A DNA stretch of 64,000 nt, from positions 1 through 64,000 of the forward strand of contig CACWHY010000004.1 in the NCBI GenBank assembly GCA_902760805.1. Direction: 5' to 3'. The notes under the pieces are model-generated. The model was given only the letters and a program-made list of their open reading frames with translations, was not told the DNA's origin and made no database searches. How positions within the stretch are numbered: the first letter of the stretch is position 1; the number at the start of each line of letters is the position of its first letter. Below, in pieces: positions 36,869 through 44,557 of the stretch. The position numbers were made by a program, and so were the translations under genes. Source of the DNA: Ruminococcus flavefaciens. Its GTDB lineage: Bacteria; Bacillota; Clostridia; Oscillospirales; Ruminococcaceae.

Positions 36869-37270
36869 TTATCTGTTGAATGGTCTGTCAAACGAGCCGA
36901 TCTCAATAAGATTTCCCTCCGGATCGGAGACGTAGCAGGTGCGCTGTCCCCATGGCTCCGTGGTAGGCTCTAAAACAGGCGTGGCGCCCTTGCTGACAAC
37001 ATCACGAAACGCCTCGTCCACTTCATCAAAGGTGTCCACATACAGTGCGATCTCGGAATGACCGTTGAGGCCCTTGACATACTCATATTTTCGGCTCGTC
37101 ATGTTCTCAAAGTCCTTCCTGCCGTATAGCAGGAACAGTGTTCCGTCCTTGACCAGATACACGTTGGAGGTGTCCTCCGCCTCAGTAATCTCAAAGCCGA
37201 GGACATCTCTGTAAAAGCGTATCATTGCGGCCATATCATTCACTAAAAGTCCAAATCCGTCAAGTCTCAT
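36869..37270 (-). CDS. VOC family (glyoxalase/bleomycin-resistance fold) protein
   Basis: The 133-residue protein has two beta-alpha-beta-beta-beta modules of the vicinal oxygen chelate fold: LDGFGLLVNDMAAMIRFYRDVLGFE, then HSEIALYVDTFDEVDEAF and CYVSDPEGNLIEIGSF with the metal-ligand Glu. The first metal ligand, usually His or Gln in the opening strand, is not clearly present. Members are lyases, dioxygenases or antibiotic-binding proteins, so the substrate cannot be told. It begins a few bases after the GyrI-like gene with GGGGGAAGG before the ATG. Confidence 0.85.
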   Translation of the reverse strand: MRLDGFGLLVNDMAAMIRFYRDVLGFEITEAEDTSNVYLVKDGTLFLLYGRKDFENMTSRKYEYVKGLNGHSEIALYVDTFDEVDEAFRDVVSKGATPVLEPTTEPWGQRTCYVSDPEGNLIEIGSFDRPFNR

Positions 37271-37283
37271 AAGCCTTCCCCCT

Positions 37284-37910
37284 TCATTTGATCGGATGTC
37301 GGATAACTGTTTTCAGCTTGTCCGGAGCTACCCTTCTTGCGTCGGAAAGGTAGATCTCATGATGAAACCGGCTGTCCGTAATGTCCAGAGAATATCCCTG
37401 CGCAGTCATGAACTCGTGCATGAGCGCAACTGTGGCAGGCTCATCATCATAACTGCCGATATGCATACACTGCACGCACAGACCCTCGTCATAGGTCAAA
37501 AAACGGACCTTGGAAAAGTCTGCTTTCTTCTTGCGAGCAGCTTCCTCCTTCGCCCACTCAACGTCCGCTTTTGTCACAAAATCCGGCAGCCGTATCAGGG
37601 AGATCCACATGAGATCCTCTTTGCGAGAGTAGTCCATGCCTTCTGAAGCATCCTGCCGCCAGAATCCCTCCAGTGGCGCAACTACATGGTCGTAGTAGCC
37701 CTTGATCTGATGAGAACCCTTCTTGCTCATTTTGATCGTGTAGGCTACACCGTAGAGCAGCTCGATAGACTGCTTGTACTCACCACCCTCCGTATTTGGG
37801 TCGCCCTGACCGTGCACGGCTAGGAAGTTCATAGGCGGAACGGTCACGATAGTTGGCTTCCTCGGCGGCAGGTAGAATTCCTTGTATTCCTTCTTGACAT
37901 CGAACGGCAT
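37284..37910 (-). CDS. GyrI-like domain protein
   Basis: The 208-residue protein is of the GyrI-like small-molecule-binding superfamily. It has the PPMNFLAVHGQGDPN opening, YGVAYTIKM, and LCVQCMHIGSYDDEPATVALMHEF followed by HHEIYLSDARRVAPDKLKTVIRHPI at the end, which is typical of the stand-alone form. The ATG at 37910 follows AAAGGAGGAAGTAAA; a longer in-frame start is within the neighbour. Stand-alone members may hydrolyse or sequester small molecules. It is coupled to the TfoX-like gene upstream (one-base gap) and followed by the VOC gene. Confidence 0.88.
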   Translation of the reverse strand: MPFDVKKEYKEFYLPPRKPTIVTVPPMNFLAVHGQGDPNTEGGEYKQSIELLYGVAYTIKMSKKGSHQIKGYYDHVVAPLEGFWRQDASEGMDYSRKEDLMWISLIRLPDFVTKADVEWAKEEAARKKKADFSKVRFLTYDEGLCVQCMHIGSYDDEPATVALMHEFMTAQGYSLDITDSRFHHEIYLSDARRVAPDKLKTVIRHPIK

Positions 37911-37911
37911 T

Positions 37912-38226
37912 TTACTTCCTCCTTTTCGGCTGGGGCAGCTGGTCGTACATGGCAAGGATCAGGCTCGTCAGGAAGTCCCTGTTATCCACATCCTCCACCA
38001 GCAGCATCTCCTTGACACCTTCATATGGCAGCTCATAGGCAGCCTCTGGCATAAGGGCTTTTGCAGAGCTCACCGGCTTTACAAGGAAACGGTCGTCATA
38101 GATCCCTCCAAAAACTCTGCCACGGTAGTAAAGGATATACTCCCCCATCATGGGACGGAATGTGATCTCATCCAGCCCTGAAAGCTGCTCAAGGATAAAG
38201 TCTAGGTAGCTTTTAGTCGATGCCAT
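37912..38226 (-). CDS. TfoX N-terminal domain protein
   Basis: The 104-residue protein matches the TfoX/Sxy N-terminal domain (FRPMMGEYILYYRGRVFGGIYDDRFLVKP, YEGVKEMLLVEDVDNRDFL). In gammaproteobacteria TfoX regulates competence. Single-domain copies in Firmicutes often sit with GyrI-like and VOC genes, as here, and have no shown role in competence. The basic tail PKRRK ends next to the GyrI-like start. GGAGGT precedes the ATG. Confidence 0.88.
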   Translation of the reverse strand: MASTKSYLDFILEQLSGLDEITFRPMMGEYILYYRGRVFGGIYDDRFLVKPVSSAKALMPEAAYELPYEGVKEMLLVEDVDNRDFLTSLILAMYDQLPQPKRRK

Positions 38227-38314
38227 TTTTTGACCTCCGTAATATTTTTATAATATTATAGCACAGATCTTCAGATAGGTCAATCCTTAGCTCTGAGAGG
38301 CCGGATCTCCGCAA

Positions 38315-38348
38315 AAAAAGCGGCTAAGATAATCCTTAGCCGCTTTTT
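38315..38348. terminator. Bidirectional terminator
   Basis: A 14-bp stem AAAAAGCGGCTAAG / CTTAGCCGCTTTTT with loop ATAATC lies just after the PL11 gene stop. It repeats the hairpin at 34541. Confidence 0.9.
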
Positions 38349-38353
38349 CATTA

Positions 38354-40927
38354 CTATATCTTTTCGATCTGCCAGATCTGGCAGTTGTTTCCGTTCAGTG
38401 TCCACTGCTGAACATTTGCGCCGGCGTCCGGTGAGGCGTCAGCAACTTCCACGCAGAGCTTTTCTCCGGAACACTTTGTCAGGAGCAGGTATCCTCCGGA
38501 AACAGGCTTTATCATGAATTTCTGGCTGTCGCTGCCTGCAAATGAGGAGATGACCACGTTATCGCCGTTATCCGCCGAGCCTTTTTCCACCGTCAAATAG
38601 CCGGATGTACCGTTTGAGAGCTGTGACACGATGTAGTAATAGCCATCGCCTGCATCACGGAGCTTCCAGGTGTTATTTGCCTTTCCTGCTGTTGTTCCGT
38701 ACTGCTGGACGTTAGTGCCGTCGGCAGATCCTGACTTGTAAACATCCATGATCCTTCCGCTGCTGAGGTTGCGCAGAGCGTAGACCGCCTCCTCATCGAA
38801 GCTCAGCTGTCCGATGTAGCTGATGTCAGGAACAAGCGGTGCGTCCATGCCTGTACCAAGATAGTAGCTGAGCATATTTGATTGATAATAGCCCTTGCTG
38901 GTCAGGTCATTTCGGTACGCAGGATCCTGGGCAAGACAGTTGATCCGATAGTCCGTGGGCATGGTCGTGGAGATGATCACCAGGCTGTCGAAATTGCTGC
39001 CGGTGCAGATGACCTCCTCACGCCAATCTCCCAAAATATCGCCGTAGAACATGGGTGCTCCTCTATCGCTGGAGGAACAGCCTGTGATCTTCCAGGTGGT
39101 GGCAAGACGCTCAACACCCTTGGTCTGGTAATTCCACTTCTCGATCTTGCTGTCGTTATAGCTCTCGGAAAGAAGATCGCCGTCCCAGTAGAGCTTTAGC
39201 GAAGGATAGGCGTTGGTGTCTGAGATCTTCTGGCCCTTCATGTCGTACATTCCCTGGAAGGACCATACCTCATAGCCCTCATGAGTTGGGTCAACGTCGC
39301 CTATATCTCCCCTTCCGATGTCCACGTCGCCGTCTCCGCCGTAATTGGTCCAGATAAGTTCTCCGTTGGAGGCGTTGTAGATGTACTCAAGAAGAGTATT
39401 GGGATTGCGCTGCTGAACTCCATAGCCCCACATCTCCTTGCCGTTTTGAGCGTTGGAGAAGGCTGTAACGTGCCAGCGGTCTCCATGGACAACGTCCTTC
39501 ACCTGATAGCGGAGAGTTCCATCGCCGTTGAGCGCATAACCCATGTGGAGCACCTCGTCCTTGCCGTCGTAGTCCACGTCCTCCACTCTGAACTGATGAG
39601 CCTCAGCTCCGCCCATTGCCTTCGTATCGTATTTCCAAAGCTGCTTGAACTCAGTTCCTCCTGCATAGCCGTAAGCTACCATGAGGGAGTTGAAGCTCTT
39701 GTCGGGATTTCTGTTCTTTATCCAGCAGACCAGAGCCGGATTTGTTCCGTCAAGATATCCCACCTCCATCATGCAGGCCATGGGTCCGATGTTCATGTAG
39801 TCCTGGGGCAGATCCACAGAGGCCTCCAAAGCGCCGGTCATTCCGTCGATAACTGCGATCGCCTGGCCGTTTCCGCCGGAGCTGTTGGAGAAGGTCTTTC
39901 CGTCGCCGAATGTCACTCCGTCTGCGATGCGGACAAGCACCTCTGCTGAGCCGTCCTGGTCAATGTCGTATACAGTTGCTCCGTCCCACATTCCCACATC
40001 TATTGTGGACGCACCGGGACTGATGTTGTTCTTGTTCTCGCTGTTGACTCCCATATCCATGGTCCAGAGATAAGTGCCGTCGCTGAGATATGCCTCCAGC
40101 TTCTGGTGGTCGTCAAAGCATCTGTCCACAAGGAAGTCATACTTTCCGTCTTGGTCGAAGTCTCCCACCCAAACGAAGTGGATCTGTCCGCCGGGCTTGA
40201 TAGGAATGATCTGAGCCGCACCGTTGTTGCCCTTAGTGTAGATCGACGAGCCTGCCGCAAGAGTAAAGCTGCCGTCTGTAGGAGCCTCCACGCCGTTATA
40301 GACAGTGGTGACAGAGTAGGTGTTGTCCTTGGTCAGATCTGCGGTAGTATCGGTGAAATTCGTTCCTCCGGCAATCGGCTGATCATTGAGCTTCACGGTC
40401 TTTCCGTCAGTTGTCCGGTAAACGTTGAAGCCGATGTCCAGCTCGTCCTGAGCCAGCAGCCGCCAGCTGACAAATACATTGCTTCCCCCTGCGCTTACGG
40501 CGTAAACTCCCCGGTCAAGGTACTCCATTTTACGAGTGCCCGAGAGAGTCTTCTGGCCGTTATATGGGGTCTCAACTGCCGGCACAGTGTACACCGAGCC
40601 TGCCGGGAAGCTGTCTATCCTGGCCAGCAGATAGTCCTGCAAAAGCTGTAGGTCCCCTTGGTCAAAGGTGCCGTTTGCATTTAGGTCGCTGACCGCTGCC
40701 TGAGTCTCGTCCAGAGTCTCCGGAGCTTCAATGGCGTCCCGCATGATGCACAGGTCGTGGACGCTGAGCTTTTGATCGCCGTTCATGTCTCCGAAGCAGA
40801 GCTCCTCTCCGGGACTTGCTGCGGCAGCGGGCTTGCTCTCAAGCTGCGGAAAACCGCTAAGTGCCGAGCCTGCAAGCATGGTTCCTGACAGAAATGCCGC
40901 TGTCAGAACTTTTTTGTGGATCTTCAT
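38354..40927 (-). CDS. Rhamnogalacturonan lyase (PL11 family) with N-terminal dockerin and lectin domain
   Basis: The enzyme cleaves the rhamnogalacturonan I backbone of pectin. The 857-residue protein has a signal peptide (about 1-36). A dockerin comes right after it (about 44-105: GDMNGDQKLSVHDLC, SDLNANGTFDQGDL), then a fibronectin-like module with RKMEYLDRGVYAV. An eight-bladed PL11 propeller (about 230-715) carries repeated calcium sites (GDFDQDGKYDFLVDR, VYDIDQDGSAEVLV, VEDVDYDGKDEVLHM, MFYGDILGDWREEVI). A ricin-type beta-trefoil (about 720-857, ending QIWQIEKI) probably binds sugar. AGGAGG precedes the ATG. It is a likely client of the nearby scaffoldin, though its dockerin differs from those of the PL1 and SH3 proteins. 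Confidence 0.92.
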   Translation of the reverse strand: MKIHKKVLTAAFLSGTMLAGSALSGFPQLESKPAAAASPGEELCFGDMNGDQKLSVHDLCIMRDAIEAPETLDETQAAVSDLNANGTFDQGDLQLLQDYLLARIDSFPAGSVYTVPAVETPYNGQKTLSGTRKMEYLDRGVYAVSAGGSNVFVSWRLLAQDELDIGFNVYRTTDGKTVKLNDQPIAGGTNFTDTTADLTKDNTYSVTTVYNGVEAPTDGSFTLAAGSSIYTKGNNGAAQIIPIKPGGQIHFVWVGDFDQDGKYDFLVDRCFDDHQKLEAYLSDGTYLWTMDMGVNSENKNNISPGASTIDVGMWDGATVYDIDQDGSAEVLVRIADGVTFGDGKTFSNSSGGNGQAIAVIDGMTGALEASVDLPQDYMNIGPMACMMEVGYLDGTNPALVCWIKNRNPDKSFNSLMVAYGYAGGTEFKQLWKYDTKAMGGAEAHQFRVEDVDYDGKDEVLHMGYALNGDGTLRYQVKDVVHGDRWHVTAFSNAQNGKEMWGYGVQQRNPNTLLEYIYNASNGELIWTNYGGDGDVDIGRGDIGDVDPTHEGYEVWSFQGMYDMKGQKISDTNAYPSLKLYWDGDLLSESYNDSKIEKWNYQTKGVERLATTWKITGCSSSDRGAPMFYGDILGDWREEVICTGSNFDSLVIISTTMPTDYRINCLAQDPAYRNDLTSKGYYQSNMLSYYLGTGMDAPLVPDISYIGQLSFDEEAVYALRNLSSGRIMDVYKSGSADGTNVQQYGTTAGKANNTWKLRDAGDGYYYIVSQLSNGTSGYLTVEKGSADNGDNVVISSFAGSDSQKFMIKPVSGGYLLLTKCSGEKLCVEVADASPDAGANVQQWTLNGNNCQIWQIEKI

Positions 40928-40947
40928 TCTCTTTTACCTCCTGATCT

Positions 40948-40968
40948 GTATGCTAGCCTAGAGCATAC
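40948..40968. promoter_or_regulatory. Inverted repeat in PL11 leader
   Basis: GTATGC / GCATAC with a nine-base spacer lies between the promoter and the ribosome site of the PL11 gene. It could be an operator or an mRNA hairpin. Confidence 0.35.
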
Positions 40969-40983
40969 ATTTTCCCATAATCG

Positions 40984-41012
40984 ATCATATCACAAAGCCT
41001 CAACATTTTCAA
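40984..41012 (-). promoter_or_regulatory. Promoter of PL11 gene
   Basis: On the minus strand TTGAAA (41007-41012) is followed after 17 bases by TATGAT (40984-40989). Confidence 0.65.
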
Positions 41013-41084
41013 TGACTATTTGTGCTATTTTTCTATCATTTTGTATCAATTATCCTTATTTCAATGCTGAGGGATACTTGAAAG

Positions 41085-41120
41085 CAAAAAAGCGGTCCAG
41101 AAAAACTGAAACGCTTTTAT
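41085..41120. terminator. Possible terminator hairpin
   Basis: AAAAGCG...CAG pairs with CTG...CGCTTTT around an A-rich loop. It overlaps the end of the ligase-like remnant on the minus strand and has T-runs on both strands. Confidence 0.5.
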
Positions 41121-41187
41121 TAGCATTCTGCAAACACATCGCAGTCGCTGAGCCTACTTCCGTCATTCCGTATCCTTTCACAATTTT
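41104..41187 (-). pseudogene. Remnant of an AMP-dependent synthetase/ligase
   Basis: In a short minus-strand frame about 28 residues (KIVKGYGMTEVGSATAMCLQ, then NANKSVSV) follow the conserved motif of acyl-CoA or AMP-dependent synthetases (VKGYGMTE, SA, Cys, NK and SV at the expected spacing). The frame has no start with a ribosome site, breaks up on both sides and runs into a terminator hairpin. It is best read as a decayed fragment of a ligase gene. Chance similarity is possible because it is so short. Confidence 0.4.
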
Positions 41188-41264
41188 CTGGCTGTTTATC
41201 ACACAAAGAAAACGTCCAGAGGAGCAGGAGGAACAACAAAAAATACAAATTACCGGATAAGAAA

Positions 41265-41294
41265 AAGGGACTCTCCAATAACGGAAAGTCCCTT
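41265..41294. terminator. Hairpin with T-runs
   Basis: AAGGGACT..TCC pairs with GGA..AGTCCCTT, and both strands have T-rich tails. No intact gene ends here, so it probably belonged to the decayed gene or is a backup terminator for the tRNA. Confidence 0.6.
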
Positions 41295-41341
41295 GATTTT
41301 TACGAAATAGTGCCCTAAGCACATTCAGTTAAAATAAATAA

Positions 41342-41366
41342 GCATTTCCTCAAGTCGAGAAAATGC
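41342..41366 (-). terminator. Terminator of tRNA-Ala gene
   Basis: On the minus strand GCATTT-T-CTC pairs with GAG-G-AAATGC and is followed by TTATTTATTTT, 22 bases after the tRNA 3' end. Confidence 0.65.
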
Positions 41367-41387
41367 CTATTTATCGTCACATTATCT

Positions 41388-41463
41388 TGGTGGAGCATAG
41401 GGGATTCGAACCCCTGACCCCCACACTGCCAGTGTGATGCGCTCCCAGCTGCGCTAATGCCCC
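41388..41463 (-). tRNA. tRNA-Ala (GGC anticodon)
   Basis: The 76-base cloverleaf starts GGGGCATTAGCGCAGCTGGG and ends in an encoded CCA. The acceptor stem has the G3-U70 wobble pair that identifies alanine tRNAs. The D stem is GCGC/GCGC, and the anticodon loop CTGGCAG gives GGC. The T arm is AGGGG-TTCGAAT-CCCCT. All stems pair fully apart from wobble pairs. Confidence 0.97.
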
Positions 41464-41474
41464 ATGACTTAAAC

Positions 41475-41503
41475 ATTATATCACAGCTTAGCGCATTTGT
41501 CAA
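41475..41503 (-). promoter_or_regulatory. Promoter of tRNA-Ala
   Basis: On the minus strand a consensus TTGACA (41498-41503) and TATAAT (41475-41480) are 17 bases apart, 11 bases before the tRNA. Confidence 0.85.
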
Positions 41504-41560
41504 GGTTTTTTTGAAAAAAATTCTTCTGTCCCAACACTGCTCGCATAGCCATGCAAAAAA

Positions 41561-41582
41561 GAGGACTGCGATCGCAGTCCTC
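41561..41582 (-). terminator. Perfect-palindrome terminator after cyclophilin gene
   Basis: GAGGACTGCGA pairs with TCGCAGTCCTC with no unpaired loop in DNA and is followed by TTTTTTGC on the minus strand. The core GGACTGCGATCGCAGTCC recurs in the terminator at 45205. Confidence 0.85.
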
Positions 41583-41589
41583 AAAATGC

Positions 41590-42060
41590 TTATTCGATAG
41601 TGACCTTCTTCATTACCTGTGCCTCAAGGGGCTTATCGTTGTAGTCAGTGCGAACAGATGCGATCTCGTCAACTACCTCGATGCCCTCGATCACCTTGCC
41701 GAAAGCAGCGTAGTTTCCATCAAGATGAGGAGCGTCCTCGTGCATGATGAAGAACTGTGAGCCGGCGGAATCAGGCATCATGGATCTTGCCATTGACAGG
41801 ACTCCCCTAGTGTGCTTCAGGTCGTTCTTAACGCCGTTTGCAGCGAACTCTCCCTTGATCTGCCAGCCGGGACCGCCTGTGCCGTTGCCCTTAGGACAGC
41901 CGCCCTGGATCATAAATCCGGGGATAACTCTGTGGAAGGTCAGTCCGTCATAAAAGCCGGACTTTACCAGCTTCTCAAAGTTCTCGCATGAGATCGGAGC
42001 GATATCAGGATAAAGCTCGATCTTGATCTTCTTGCCGTTTGCCATTTCGATAACAACCAT
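41590..42060 (-). CDS. Peptidyl-prolyl cis-trans isomerase, cyclophilin type
   Basis: Cyclophilins speed up proline isomerisation during protein folding. The 156-residue protein has no signal peptide, so it acts in the cytoplasm. Catalytic and binding residues are seen in FHRVIPGFMIQGGCPKGNGTGGPG, with the active Arg, then GVLSMARSMMPDSAGSQFFIM and HLDGNYAAFGKVIEG. GGAGGT precedes the ATG. It starts 12 bases after an unknown anchored protein and is probably cotranscribed with it. Confidence 0.95.
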   Translation of the reverse strand: MVVIEMANGKKIKIELYPDIAPISCENFEKLVKSGFYDGLTFHRVIPGFMIQGGCPKGNGTGGPGWQIKGEFAANGVKNDLKHTRGVLSMARSMMPDSAGSQFFIMHEDAPHLDGNYAAFGKVIEGIEVVDEIASVRTDYNDKPLEAQVMKKVTIE

Positions 42061-42072
42061 GTTTTACCTCCG

Positions 42073-42591
42073 TTAATTGAGCACCAGTGCGAAATCCGGC
42101 GGAAGGGTTGGATCCTCCTTCACAGAGCTCTCACTGCTGTTGGAGGAATTTCCTCCGGAGCCGTGATTGAAGCCGCTGATCGGGTCAACGCCGGAACTCT
42201 GCTGCTCGTTATATTCATCAAGAATGGACTTGGGACCCTCAGTTTCCGCAGGGATCTGCTGAACGTCATCAGGTGCCTGAGTCTCCTTGACGATAGTAGC
42301 CTCAACTCTTCCCAGAAGGTCGGTAACATATTCGATCTCGGGCTGATCCACGGCTGAGCTCTCGCCGCCTGTTTCTTGTTCTGTGGGATCACCAGCGATC
42401 TGGGCATCGTTCAGATAGCCGTTATCATTGACAACGCCGTTGCCGGTAGCTCCCTGAAAGCTGATAGAGGGCTCTCGTCCGCCGCCGTGCTGCTTAGAAG
42501 CGATGTCTTCGGCACAGCTCTTTCCTGCCCACATGACAAGAAAAGCCGCAACGACCGCAAGAATGATCGCGAGCATCTTATCTCTGTCCAA
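42073..42591 (-). CDS. Membrane-anchored low-complexity protein (TTG start)
   Basis: The 172-residue protein has one N-terminal membrane anchor (about 6-24, LAIILAVVAAFLVMWAG) followed by an unstructured acidic, Ser-, Gly- and Glu-rich extracellular part. No family is recognised. A TTG is taken as start because AAGGAGG lies eight bases upstream; the alternative ATG five codons later is too far (about 23 bases) from that site. It is directly upstream of the cyclophilin gene. Confidence 0.6.
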   Translation of the reverse strand: MDRDKMLAIILAVVAAFLVMWAGKSCAEDIASKQHGGGREPSISFQGATGNGVVNDNGYLNDAQIAGDPTEQETGGESSAVDQPEIEYVTDLLGRVEATIVKETQAPDDVQQIPAETEGPKSILDEYNEQQSSGVDPISGFNHGSGGNSSNSSESSVKEDPTLPPDFALVLN

Positions 42592-42655
42592 TATATCGAC
42601 CTCCTTTTCCTTGTAGTAATGTAATTATAACATTTTTCCAAGGCTATGTCAAGTA

Positions 42656-44362
42656 TCAGCCGATCCTTGTGAGCTCTACTGACTCGATACCGAAGGCAAG
42701 TCCATCGTTTGCACCGATGCCGAATACCAGTGATGCCTGAGAAACTGCGTCCTTCACGGTGAACTCACATGTATAGGTGACCTTTGAGCCGGTGCCCTTG
42801 CCGGTGTACTCGTCCTCAAAAAGAACTGTGCTGCCGTTTTTCACATAGACCGGCAGGGTAACTCCCTCAGTAGCCTCAGCAGTAAAGGAAAGGCTGTATT
42901 TTGCGCCGGCCTTCAGTCCGAAGGGCTCCATGGAAACGCTGATGTCCTCGGGTGAAACTCCGCCGGAAACAACTGTGTAGTGGTAGGAGTTGTTCCAGTC
43001 AGAGTAGAAGCCGAAGCCGTTGGTGCCCTCAGCCTCTGTGAGCTGGTAATCAAGGCCGCTGGTTACGTTTACGCCCATTTCGTCTGACTCTCTGCCAATG
43101 GTCTTGCAGATGAAGTCAGCCAGGAAATATGCGGCCTTCTGGTGAGTTACTGCGGAGGGGTGCCAGTCTGAGCCAAGGCCGTCTGCCATATTCTGAGTTG
43201 CAGACTGGAAGCTGGTGACCTTCTTGTCCCCTGTTTCCTGAGTGAACTGGGCAACTGCCTTCTCGATAAGAGGATATACTTCCTCACAGCCCATAGTTCC
43301 CACAGTGCAAATAATGTAGGCGTCGGGGTTGTTCTCACGGACAGTTCCCAAGAAATCAACATAGCCCTCTGTATATGTATCGCAGCGGTTTTCAAAATCC
43401 TTGCTGAGATAGGTGTCGTCGTTTGTGCCGAGATTTATCACCACAACGTCGCTCTTGTGGCTCTCAAAATCCCAGGGCTGAGTATATGTGGACTTGGCGA
43501 TCTGTGTATAGATCGGCGGTATGATGCTATCGGTATTGAGGGCATCCGATGTATAGCCGGAGATAACTCCGAAGCCGCTGTAGCTGACGGAGCTGTAGTC
43601 TGCGTCAAGCTGCTTAGCGGTCAGGTATGCGTATGACTTCATGAAATTCTCTGTTGAGGTCTTGAAGTTCTCATACTGATCCTTGCCCTCAACTCCATAA
43701 GCGCAGGTGATAGAGTCGCCTATGAACTCGATCGTCAGATCCTTTTTAGCTGTAGGAGATACTGGCTTTAGAGCGTCGGAATCAACTGTTACGGACTTCA
43801 GTCCAACAGCGCCGTTGTTTGCCTCAGAAAGATGGATCACCTCCACCTTTGCGGTACGGTTTGTCTCACCCTCAAAGAGAGTTACGGTCTTTTCAGCCTT
43901 GTCGATGAGCTCGTCCAAAATGATCTCGCCGTCAACGATAACTGCGTATCTGGGGCGGGACTTCTCGTCGTTGTTCTCGTTTCCGCCGCCGGAGATCGTA
44001 ACAGATGCGGACTTTCCGGAAACTGTGAACTGTGCAGCAGATCCGCTGTGGACAAGCCACAGTGTTTCCCCGTCATAGTAGTTTCTGCCTATGTAGCGCA
44101 CGTTTTCCTCAGTTGCAGGAACAGTGGACTGGACAAACTCTCCGGTAGTGAGCATCGCCTGACGCATTGCGATAAGGTCGAATACGTTGACGATGCCGTC
44201 GCCTGTAACGTCCTGACCCTCGAGAACAGGCCCTCTGCCTAAAAGGGCGTCCCCGAGAGATACGAGGTCCTTGCTGGTGTAATTCTTAGCAGCAAAAACG
44301 CTCATTCCCACAAGTGAAGTGACTGCGGCCAGTGCTACGCCGCATGATATCAGCTTTTTCAT
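42656..44362 (-). CDS. SGNH esterase (CE2-like) with N-terminal dockerin
   Basis: CE2 enzymes remove acetyl groups from xylan or other glycans. The 568-residue protein has a signal peptide (1-24, ending VFA). A dockerin with one clear calcium loop (DVTGDGIVNVFDLIAMRQ) and a degenerate first half follows (about 28-72). Next are a jelly-roll (about 85-200) and an SGNH hydrolase domain (about 205-415) with the nucleophile Ser in EFIGDSITCAYG, Gly in YSGFGVISG, Asn in NLGTNDD and His in SDWHPSAVTHQ. The C-terminal 140 residues look like a carbohydrate-binding beta-sandwich. GGAGG precedes the ATG. It is divergent from a TetR gene that may control it. Confidence 0.87.
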   Translation of the reverse strand: MKKLISCGVALAAVTSLVGMSVFAAKNYTSKDLVSLGDALLGRGPVLEGQDVTGDGIVNVFDLIAMRQAMLTTGEFVQSTVPATEENVRYIGRNYYDGETLWLVHSGSAAQFTVSGKSASVTISGGGNENNDEKSRPRYAVIVDGEIILDELIDKAEKTVTLFEGETNRTAKVEVIHLSEANNGAVGLKSVTVDSDALKPVSPTAKKDLTIEFIGDSITCAYGVEGKDQYENFKTSTENFMKSYAYLTAKQLDADYSSVSYSGFGVISGYTSDALNTDSIIPPIYTQIAKSTYTQPWDFESHKSDVVVINLGTNDDTYLSKDFENRCDTYTEGYVDFLGTVRENNPDAYIICTVGTMGCEEVYPLIEKAVAQFTQETGDKKVTSFQSATQNMADGLGSDWHPSAVTHQKAAYFLADFICKTIGRESDEMGVNVTSGLDYQLTEAEGTNGFGFYSDWNNSYHYTVVSGGVSPEDISVSMEPFGLKAGAKYSLSFTAEATEGVTLPVYVKNGSTVLFEDEYTGKGTGSKVTYTCEFTVKDAVSQASLVFGIGANDGLAFGIESVELTRIG

Positions 44363-44393
44363 GGTTTCCTCCTAAAAAAAATTATACGCATAT

Positions 44394-44422
44394 ATTATAA
44401 CCCATTATTTCCTACAAATCAA
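44394..44422 (-). promoter_or_regulatory. Promoter of CE2-type esterase gene
   Basis: On the minus strand TTGATT (44417-44422) is followed after 17 bases by TATAAT (44394-44399). Confidence 0.7.
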
Positions 44423-44491
44423 GTGTTTTTTGTTAAGGATCCTGCTATTTCCGTTAATGAAACTGCAATTTTTTCGGTGGATCACTTTCTA

Positions 44492-44520
44492 TTGACAAAA
44501 ATGAGCGGTTATGATAAAAT
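44492..44520 (+). promoter_or_regulatory. Promoter of TetR-type regulator
   Basis: TTGACA (44492-44497) is followed after 17 bases by TAAAAT (44515-44520), 37 bases before the chosen ATG. Confidence 0.75.
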
Positions 44521-44557
44521 TATTTTAATGAAACAATTCTCACCCTCGGAGGACATC

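Noticed and set aside
40916..41260. 114-codon plus-strand frame upstream of the PL11 gene
   Set aside because: It begins inside the PL11 signal peptide region on the opposite strand, has no ribosome site and crosses promoter and hairpin elements.
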